Source: Neolewinella persica DSM 23188
Lineage (GTDB): Bacteria > Bacteroidota > Bacteroidia > Chitinophagales > Saprospiraceae
NCBI RefSeq assembly: GCF_000373105.1
Contig: NZ_KB890497.1
Location: 62,001-126,000, forward strand
Direction: 5' to 3'
Length of the DNA stretch: 64,000 bases
This document shows, piece by piece, positions 58,177 through 64,000 of the stretch. Position numbers and translations under genes: made by a program. Every line of letters begins with the position of its first letter. Within the stretch, counting starts at the first letter, position 1. The notes under the pieces were generated by a model, which was not told the origin of the DNA, did no database searches, and saw nothing but the letters and a program-made list of their open reading frames with translations.

Positions 58177-58599
58177 ATGCTGAAAATTAAAACAGACCCC
58201 AGGGTCGAACCGAAGTTTGAGACTTATCCTCCGGAGGTAAGGGAACGGTTGATGTATTTGCGCAAGCTGATCCTTGAAGTTGCCGCCGAAAGCGACACCA
58301 TCGGCGAAATAGAGGAAACGCTGAAATGGGGAGAACCAAGTTACCTGACGAAAAAAGGGAGTACCCTCAGGATGGACTGGAAGGCCAGGGCTCCGGATCA
58401 GTACGCGATGTATTTCAAATGTACCAGTAAGTTGGTAGATACCTTCAAGGTGGTACACGGAGATATTTTTCGATACGAGAACAGCCGGGCCATCCTGTTT
58501 AAGCTGGAGGAGGAGGTGCCAGTTGCTGGGCTAAAGTCCTGCATCAGTGCGGCACTTCATTACCATTTGGTGAAGCAATTGCCTGATTTGGGGATGTAG
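58177..58599 (+). CDS. DUF1801 family protein
   Basis: 140 residues. DUF1801 outline: YPPEVRERLMYLRKLILEVA at the start, EIEETLKWGEPSYLTKKGSTLRMDWK, FKCTSKLVDTFKVVHGDIFRYENSRAILFKLEEEVP, then a helical C-terminus. The fold is alpha/beta, close to YdhG/iron chaperone frataxin-like proteins. Cytoplasmic; function unknown. The start ATG at 58177 is near AACATG. It is single and divergent from the gene at 58095. Confidence 0.88.
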   Translation: MLKIKTDPRVEPKFETYPPEVRERLMYLRKLILEVAAESDTIGEIEETLKWGEPSYLTKKGSTLRMDWKARAPDQYAMYFKCTSKLVDTFKVVHGDIFRYENSRAILFKLEEEVPVAGLKSCISAALHYHLVKQLPDLGM

Positions 58600-58701
58600 C
58601 ACTTTGTATACCGTAGCGCTTCGCAACGTACCGCTAGCGGTTTGTCCCTTATCCCGCACTTCGTCCAGGGGAACAATCGTGTAATCGATACGCAAAACCC
58701 A

Positions 58702-61700
58702 CTACTGCTTCAGCCACCTCAAGCCCACGGAACCGCCCCCTGGCTCTCGCAGTTCCAGCCAGTAAGCGCCGGAGGCAACGTCGCCTAAACCGAAACTTTG
58801 CACCTGCGTCCCCGCCCGGAAATCAGCGTCGAATAACTGCCGGACTACCCGGCCCTGTGCGTCGATCAGGGTTGCCGTAAGGTGAGTGCTCCGACTGGCA
58901 GTGAAACTCAGGCGGAGCAGGCCGGTCGATGGATTGGGCGCAACCACGATGTCCCGAACACTGGTCAGGCTGCCATTCGGATCAGAAACGTTGTCGGTAT
59001 TTTCTGTAAATACGGGCCGCAGGGCCATTGGCCTGAACATGTTCATGTTCAGCTCTTCAGCGGAAGAGGTAATGTCCAACTCCCAGTATTGGAAAGTATA
59101 ATCTTCTTTCGCCACCGCTTTTACGCGGATGGGGATATTTTGGAAGTAATCGCCGGACCAGACATTCTCGTTGATCGTAAGACTGTTTACCTCCACGTAA
59201 CCCGCCAGGGTATCGGTAATCCTGACCGTAAGCTGATGGTGGGCCGGCAGGTTGTATTGCTGCTTGACGAAATTCTTCATGCTGGGCGCTCGATTTCTGA
59301 AAAACCGGCGGATGGATTCAACGGCACTCCGCCAATTATTGCCAGCTTCCCAACGCTGCTGGTGAAGGGGTATTTCACTTTCAATCGCGGCGGCCTGCCT
59401 GTTGATGTGTTCAATAACGGACGTTGGTAAGAAGCGGGAGTTCATCTCATCGGCTAACTGATTGATGAAACGATGGCGAAAGCCGGTGTTCTCCATCATC
59501 CGACGAAAGAGGAAGGTAGACCAGGGCGGATTTGGCCAGTTCGGTCCGTTGGCCTCCAGGGCAAACTGCAGGGTATTGGCGTTAGCCGCATTGCCGTTCC
59601 AGAGGCCGGCACCAAAATCGGTATCAAAGAGTATCCAGCGCCATTTTCCGCCGTCGGGCTGCCAGTATTTAATGTTGTTCCCCGGCCAATCGGTATTGTC
59701 ATAATAAATTTGAGCAACGAAGTACTGGATGAAATTGTCTAGATCGATCTGATCGGCGACCTGCCGGTAATTGGCCTCGTTGGTCAGCGTGTTGGCGGCC
59801 ATAAAATCAATCATCGCCCGGTAGCCCTCATTGCTGCCTTGAATCACGTCTGCATCAAACTCCAGCATGTTGATCTCGTCCGGATCATGACCGTGTAAGC
59901 TGGCCAGGTAGTGTTCGTTGACTTTCTCCCGCAGGTTGTAAAGCCCCCAGTATTCACCGTTCAGGTAGGTAGCCACACTGCGGTAGGCCTGGATGTCGAC
60001 GTTAGAGTTTTCCATCAGGCTGGTCAGCACCACATCGCGGAGCATGGAAGATCCGTTGTCGTTGCCGGCATTGCGGAGCACGAGTGCCTGGAATTCGGTG
60101 TAGCTACGTTGGGGGAAAAGGCCATAGTTGATCTCATCAACGCCGTAGCGACTACGGGCGAACAGAGACAGTGATCTTTGATCGTTGGCCCGACTCCAAC
60201 CGCCAAAGATTTTCACCCCTCCGTCGAATTGAAACCTGGCACTTCCGTCTGGCTCATGGAAGGTGAAGTTGATCGGATTTTCAATCTCTTCCCATATGTT
60301 GGAGCCGAAGAAGGGGAGATTACCTTCGTATCCTTCCCCGAGGACATACATGCCGGTAACCGGATGGAAGAAGTTGTCTGGTTCGGTCACCAGCGTCACT
60401 ACTGGTAAAGAGTGATTGGTACCGATCAGATAAGTCTCGGACTGGGTAGTGGAAGGCAGGTAATCGGGGCGGAAAATAGCCGCACGTACGACCGTGGTTG
60501 TATTGATGGCGAGGGGGGCAGTATACAGCGGGGAAGTGGCCGCTGGCTCCGTAGCGTCTAGCGTGTAACGGATCTGATAGGGGGTATCGGCGCCAGCCAG
60601 GCTAAGCGCAAAAGTTCCCGTAGGGCCGCCGCCTTGCGAGAAAATGACCGAACCGGGGGCCAGGCCGGCAAAGCCAGTGTCGGGGTTCCGTTCTCCGGGT
60701 GTGGTGGTGCGGAACAAACGGGGCACACCACCCATGCCGGGGATGCCGATGGAAACATTGGCGGGAACATCATGGACCCTGAGGCTGTCCACAAATACCC
60801 CGGCGGTGTCGTGCAGGAATAGGGTCTCTCCGTCGACAGACAGTTTAAAATTGGTGTGCAGGGTTGCTCTGGGAAGGGACAAGATTGTGGGAGGGGTCAC
60901 CCCATCACTATTGAGGCCGGCGTAGCGGGCCGTGAGGAAGGGAATCATGCTCATGTCTGACGAAAATGCGTTGACATTGTGGACCTGTATACTCAGTAGA
61001 TTCTCCCCGGCAACCAAAAGGGAAGCAGGATCGGCCACCACAAACCGAAGCGGGATACCCTCACCATAAATGCGTGCCTCGTAGTTGTTGTTGGCAAATG
61101 CATTCCAGGCCGGCCGGCTGTCGACCATGTTGAACCGGGCAATTTCTGTGCCGTTGAGGTAAGCCACGAAACCGTCGTCGAAGTCAACGTCGAAGAACAG
61201 TTCTTTCAGGTTTTCCAGGGTGTTGACGGTGAAGGTGCGGCGCAGAAAAACTGAGCTTGTACCGTTTGGTACGATCGTGGCGTCGTCGCCGTCGTCGTAG
61301 CCAAAGCCGCTTGGACCTTCGGCCCAGGCTGCGTCGTCAAAAAAGGGGCTTGTCCAGGAATCGTCAACGGAGCCAGTGGGAATGAGGTAGCGGAAATCAT
61401 CACCCCGGTTGACGAGGGTGCGGTAAGAAGCCACGTCGGACCGGTCCTTATCTGAGGCCCAGAAGAAGGCATATTGATCGGGGGCTAAGGTCAATCCATT
61501 GGGGATGGTCCACTTGCCGGGGTTGTCGGCTTTGTCTGACAAGGTGTAACCCGATAAGTCAACGGTTTGTGTGCCTGGATTATAGAGTTCAAACCAGTCG
61601 GGAGAGTCGTCATCTTCATCCAGGAAGATGCTGTTGGAAGAGACGGCTTCGTTGAGGCGAACCTGTGCGAATATTATATTCGGCAGGGTAAAAAGGCACA

Positions 61701-61722
61701 AAAGTAGCAGGCGTGTTGTCAT
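58702..61722 (-). CDS. CotH-kinase family surface protein with lamin-tail and T9SS domains
   Basis: 1006 residues. Signal peptide about 1-19. Lamin-tail domain (about 21-90: RLNEAVSSNSIFLDEDDDSPDWFELYNPG), galactose-binding-like part (about 110-270), chitobiase-like domain (about 350-430, QIRYTLDATEPAATSPLY), CotH kinase (about 430-760: LPVVTLVTEPDNFF, VKIFGGWSRAND, LVLRNAGNDNGSSMLRD, NGEYWGLYNLREKVNEHY, FDTDFGAGLW) and a T9SS type A end (VVAPNPSTGLLRLSF). CotH-type kinases phosphorylate secreted proteins. A core repeat inside encodes part of the sorting domain. Confidence 0.93.
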   Translation of the reverse strand: MTTRLLLLCLFTLPNIIFAQVRLNEAVSSNSIFLDEDDDSPDWFELYNPGTQTVDLSGYTLSDKADNPGKWTIPNGLTLAPDQYAFFWASDKDRSDVASYRTLVNRGDDFRYLIPTGSVDDSWTSPFFDDAAWAEGPSGFGYDDGDDATIVPNGTSSVFLRRTFTVNTLENLKELFFDVDFDDGFVAYLNGTEIARFNMVDSRPAWNAFANNNYEARIYGEGIPLRFVVADPASLLVAGENLLSIQVHNVNAFSSDMSMIPFLTARYAGLNSDGVTPPTILSLPRATLHTNFKLSVDGETLFLHDTAGVFVDSLRVHDVPANVSIGIPGMGGVPRLFRTTTPGERNPDTGFAGLAPGSVIFSQGGGPTGTFALSLAGADTPYQIRYTLDATEPAATSPLYTAPLAINTTTVVRAAIFRPDYLPSTTQSETYLIGTNHSLPVVTLVTEPDNFFHPVTGMYVLGEGYEGNLPFFGSNIWEEIENPINFTFHEPDGSARFQFDGGVKIFGGWSRANDQRSLSLFARSRYGVDEINYGLFPQRSYTEFQALVLRNAGNDNGSSMLRDVVLTSLMENSNVDIQAYRSVATYLNGEYWGLYNLREKVNEHYLASLHGHDPDEINMLEFDADVIQGSNEGYRAMIDFMAANTLTNEANYRQVADQIDLDNFIQYFVAQIYYDNTDWPGNNIKYWQPDGGKWRWILFDTDFGAGLWNGNAANANTLQFALEANGPNWPNPPWSTFLFRRMMENTGFRHRFINQLADEMNSRFLPTSVIEHINRQAAAIESEIPLHQQRWEAGNNWRSAVESIRRFFRNRAPSMKNFVKQQYNLPAHHQLTVRITDTLAGYVEVNSLTINENVWSGDYFQNIPIRVKAVAKEDYTFQYWELDITSSAEELNMNMFRPMALRPVFTENTDNVSDPNGSLTSVRDIVVAPNPSTGLLRLSFTASRSTHLTATLIDAQGRVVRQLFDADFRAGTQVQSFGLGDVASGAYWLELREPGGGSVGLRWLKQ
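58800..58816 (+). repeat. Dispersed core repeat inside CotH gene
   Basis: GCACCTGCGTCCCCGCC, flanked by TT and CGGAAA, differs by one base from copy 14 over 24 positions. It encodes FRAGTQVQ in the sorting domain of the protein. Confidence 0.7.
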
Positions 61723-61953
61723 GGTGGGGGGCAGTAAAGAGAATTGGCTAAGGTAACTAAGGACTTAGACTACAGGTCTCGTTTACATCGGCTGGTGTGT
61801 ACAACAGGTTGCACAACTTGAGTCTTTAGGAGGCTTTTACTTTATTTGATCTCGGTCAGTGTTGAATTGATGACCAGTAAATAAAATTGGGAGAATTCCT
61901 CTTTTAGTGCATTACTTTGATTTGAGCAGTCAATAAGTATTCTGAATCAACCG

Positions 61954-62415
61954 TCATACGATTCCCAGCACTTCAAAATCGAGTTCGTTGAAAGTAAAGG
62001 TGTCTCCGGTTTCCCGGCCGTGCAGTGCTTTGCCGATGGGGGCGTTCAAAGAGGTACAGAAGAAAATTCTTCCCTCCAGTTTGACTTTGCCCAGGCCAAT
62101 GGCGACCAAGTAGTTGCCCCGGTTGGTGGCTACCAGACTACCGGCAGAAATGCGTCCGGAGGAGGTTTCTGGTTTGATTTGATCGAGGACCTGGCGGACC
62201 TTAAGGACCTCAGCCAGCTGACCTTGCAGTTTGGCTTCTTCCATCTGCATCATGGCGCGCCCCGTCTCGAATTTATCGCCGGCACTCGACTTGGTTTCTC
62301 CGTTTCGGGCGGTTTCGATGCCGGCCAGCGCGTCGGTGATGCCGGTAATCCGTTCGTCCGTTTGGGTTTGGCAATGGGTTAGTAGGGCTTTTTTTAGTTG
62401 TAGGGGGGTGGCCAT
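61954..62415 (-). CDS. GreA/GreB-type transcription elongation factor C-terminal protein
   Basis: 153 residues from ATG 62415; an ORF extension to 62484 is a poor leader. The C-terminal FKBP-like Gre domain is seen (SLVATNRGNYLVAIGLGKVKLEGRIFFCTSLNAPIGKALHGRETGDTFTFNELDFEVLGI; SPLGKAL... equivalent SLNAPIGKAL, and GD-F). The N-terminal part is a helical hairpin that is less acidic than true GreA. In Bacteroidota databases it is often mislabelled as a 3-oxoacyl-ACP synthase. A role in RNA polymerase rescue is inferred. Confidence 0.82.
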   Translation of the reverse strand: MATPLQLKKALLTHCQTQTDERITGITDALAGIETARNGETKSSAGDKFETGRAMMQMEEAKLQGQLAEVLKVRQVLDQIKPETSSGRISAGSLVATNRGNYLVAIGLGKVKLEGRIFFCTSLNAPIGKALHGRETGDTFTFNELDFEVLGIV

Positions 62416-62578
62416 ATTGGAGTTGTTGGGGCGGCGCAAGGTAGAGAATAAGAGAATGGCTGCCGCAAGTACCGTTTGCGGCACTGTACTTGCTCACCTG
62501 GGCCGAAGTAGCACAGCGAAGTGCGTAGTCGTGGCGGTAGTTATTCACACATTCAATTATTCTCCCACTCACTTTTCA

Positions 62579-62595
62579 GGCGGGGCCGCAGGTGC
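62579..62595 (-). repeat. Dispersed core repeat, copy 15
   Basis: GGCGGGGCCGCAGGTGC, arm AGGGGAAGGGTTTTGGGGCGCAGAG. Confidence 0.88.
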
Positions 62596-62659
62596 AGGGG
62601 AAGGGTTTTGGGGCGCAGAGAGAAAGGTGCTGGTCCGAAGTGGTTTAGAGCGATTTGCT

Positions 62660-62710
62660 CATCGGATGCATCTTCCAGCCTGGCGTAGCCGGGTGGAAGT
62701 TCATCCGATG
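62660..62710. repeat. Hairpin CATCGGATGCATCTTCC
   Basis: CATCGGATG and CATCCGATG, CTTCCAGCC and GGTGGAAG pair. The CATCCGATAC stem at 62742 uses the same outer text. Confidence 0.75.
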
Positions 62711-62741
62711 TGTCGAATTGCGTGCCCGCCAGCATTTTATG

Positions 62742-62820
62742 CATCCGATACCACGTAGTAGACGCGAAGCGAAACTTTTGCGACTGCGTCAGCAAAAGAT
62801 GTATCGGATGTAGGGTGGTT
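62742..62820. repeat. Hairpin CATCCGATAC...GTATCGGATG
   Basis: Perfect 10-bp outer arms; inner GACGC ... GCGTC and CTTTTGC ... GCAAAAG. Confidence 0.8.
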
Positions 62821-62851
62821 AGAATTTCAAATCAGGAGGCTTTCGAGGAAG

Positions 62852-62965
62852 CGCTCGTCGGCCGAGGCGCGACGCAGGAGCTGACTCGTCCGCCGAGAGA
62901 TTCCGACCATCTACGCCCTCTCGGCCGACGAGTCAGGCCCTGTGGGCCGCCTCGGCGGACGAGCG
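62852..62965. repeat. Nested long inverted repeats CGCTCGTCGGCCGAGGCG
   Basis: Outer arms at 62852-62869 and 62948-62965 (18 bp, one mismatch), inner arms at 62882-62899 and 62918-62935 (18 bp, one mismatch), and the arms share their text. Confidence 0.9.
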
Positions 62966-62999
62966 GTCTTAACCCTTTTGCTACTTAATCCTTCCCCTT

Positions 63000-63016
63000 G
63001 CACCCGCGTCCCCGCC
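63000..63016 (+). repeat. Dispersed core repeat, copy 14
   Basis: GCACCCGCGTCCCCGCC, arm TTTTGCTACTTAATCCTTCCCCTT, followed by CGGAAAGCC. Confidence 0.88.
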
Positions 63017-63144
63017 CGGAAAGCCTTACGAATCGCCCGCGACCTGCCATAATGTCGCAACTCAGTCATAAAAAATGACAGTCCTGGCATTCATACCAAG
63101 GACCGACGGAAAAACTGACACCCGCCTCCCTGTCTTTGGCATGC

Positions 63145-63158
63145 GGCACGGACATTGC
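63145..63158 (+). promoter_or_regulatory. Candidate sigma-54 -24/-12 promoter of dnaK
   Basis: GGCACGGACATTGC has GG and GC exactly ten bases apart, with CGGCACG and TTGC close to the TGGCACG-N4-TTGC consensus. Transcription would start near 63170, 40 bases before dnaK. No TAnnTTTG box was found in this stretch. Confidence 0.5.
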
Positions 63159-63209
63159 CTGTAATGGCCGACAAGATTTTCAACTTACAACCATAAAATA
63201 TACAATCGT

Positions 63210-64000
63210 ATGAGCAAGATTATTGGTATCGACCTCGGTACAACCAACTCGTGCGTGGCGGTGATGGAGGGCAACGAGCCCACTGTGATCTACAACGAAG
63301 AAGGACGTAACACGACCCCTTCCATCGTAGCCTTTCTGGACGGCGGCGAACGCAAAATCGGCGAGCCCGCTAAACGTCAGGCAATCACGAATCCGACGCG
63401 TACTGTAGCCTCTATTAAGCGCTTCATGGGTATGCGCTTCGATGAATCCAAGAACGACGTAAGCCGCGTGGCCTACAAAGTCGTGAAGGGTGACAACGGC
63501 GTTGCCCGTGTCGACATTGACGGCCGTCTATACACGCCACAAGAGATCAGCGCCATGGTGCTGCAAAAAATGAAAAAAACCGCTGAGGATTTCCTCGGTA
63601 CTGAAGTAACGGAAGCCGTAGTAACGGTGCCTGCATACTTCAACGACTCCCAGCGTCAGGCGACGAAGGAAGCCGGCGAAATTGCCGGCCTTAAAGTCCG
63701 CCGGATCATCAACGAACCCACCGCAGCTGCCCTGGCCTATGGCCTCGACAAGCGGAGTAAGGACATGACCATCGTCGTGTATGACCTCGGTGGTGGTACG
63801 TTCGATATTTCTATCCTTGATCTTGGAGACGGTGTCTTCGAAGTAAAATCAACGAACGGTGATACGCACCTCGGTGGTGATGACTTTGACCGGGTGCTGA
63901 TCGACTTTTTGGCGAATACCTTCAAGGATCAGGAAAACATCGACCTGACGAAGGATCCGATGGCCCTGCAGCGCCTCAAAGAGGCCGCTGAAAAAGCTAA
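63210..64000 (+). CDS. dnaK: Chaperone DnaK (Hsp70), 5' part, truncated by window end
   Basis: The first 263 codons of an open gene; ATG 63210 follows TATACAATCGT. Hsp70 ATPase signatures are all present: [52 protein letters not shown], and [14 protein letters not shown]. The window stops before the substrate domain. DnaK folds proteins with DnaJ and GrpE, and no other chaperone gene lies upstream here, so it is not led by grpE. The putative promoter at 63145 is sigma-54-like. Confidence 0.98.
   Translation, partial: MSKIIGIDLGTTNSCVAVMEGNEPTVIYNEEGRNTTPSIVAFLDGGERKIGEPAKRQAITNPTRTVASIKRFMGMRFDESKNDVSRVAYKVVKGDNGVARVDIDGRLYTPQEISAMVLQKMKKTAEDFLGTEVTEAVVTVPAYFNDSQRQATKEAGEIAGLKVRRIINEPTAAALAYGLDKRSKDMTIVVYDLGGGTFDISILDLGDGVFEVKSTNGDTHLGGDDFDRVLIDFLANTFKDQENIDLTKDPMALQRLKEAAEKA

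Larger units (their letters stand above)
62416..63209. other. 790-bp gap: repeats and dnaK control region
   Basis: The only gap over 700 bp. It holds two core repeats (62579, 63000), two 50-80-bp hairpins (62660, 62742), a nested hairpin (62852-62965), and a candidate sigma-54 site at 63145. No gene. Confidence 0.7.

Overview
The window looks like chromosomal DNA of a Bacteroidota bacterium, most likely the Saprospiria/Lewinella group. Clues are T9SS type A C-terminal sorting domains (9048-11048, 58702-61722), a CRTAC1-type FG-GAP/ASPIC protein, a ThuA/PQQ-dehydrogenase/PKD/cytochrome c fusion, DUF3810, DUF4286 and DUF6624-type proteins, many short lipoproteins, and promoters of the Bacteroidota TAnnTTTG type (19871, 30382, 35487). 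No tRNA, rRNA, transposase, integrase, phage gene or CRISPR array was seen.

Layout. 1-5.7 kb: 3' end of a YbbR-like gene, a secreted MORN-repeat/caspase-fold protein, and an ABC ATPase-permease-GntR-anchored protein operon. 5.9-12.4 kb: a lipoprotein serine hydrolase, a DEAD-box helicase, a T9SS FG-GAP protein and an MFS sugar-type carrier. 12.5-23.6 kb: a UvrD-like helicase, DUF6624 and DUF4846 lipoproteins, Uma2 nuclease-fold protein, SsuD-like flavin monooxygenase, S37 peptidase, DCC protein, SRPBCC membrane protein and thioredoxin. 23.7-30.2 kb: DUF3810, a coupled DoxX/DUF2071/methyltransferase/4-TM operon, small lipoproteins and a TSUP permease. 30.4-41 kb: ribosomal protein S16 with a long Ala/Glu tail, an HDAC-fold deacetylase, secreted proteins, an orphan LytTR regulator, and a BlaI repressor followed by two M56 (BlaR1-type) sensor-proteases. 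41-49 kb: GntP permease, MurA, an SH3-like protein, a Cys-rich DUF6304-like protein, and an ECF sigma/anti-sigma/surface-protein operon. 49-64 kb: the ThuA-PQQ-cytochrome protein, RlpA-SPOR, lipoprotein pyrophosphatase, serine hydrolase, DUF1801, CotH-LTD-T9SS protein, a Gre-type factor and the start of dnaK.

The most distinctive feature is not a gene set but the repeat landscape. A family of about 45 bp (core GCACCTGCG-NNC-NCGCC, 17 bp, followed on the other strand by a GGGGAAGG...TTTTAAGGAGCAAGG arm) occurs about 14 times between genes and at least three times in frame inside genes; one copy forms the start of a signal peptide. Several copies form facing inverted pairs. Other layers are a two-copy composite element (67/69-bp tandem units plus a conserved arm), 52-bp and 31-bp minisatellites, and several families of long hairpins. 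These fill nearly every gap over 150 bp.

Functionally the genes are mainly envelope and housekeeping functions: cell-wall synthesis (MurA with Asp in place of the fosfomycin-target Cys), envelope sensing (BlaI/M56 pair, ECF sigma), secreted hydrolases, and translation/chaperone genes (S16, DnaK with a candidate sigma-54 promoter). Coordinates and motifs were read by eye; family names are from recognition of motifs, not from searches.
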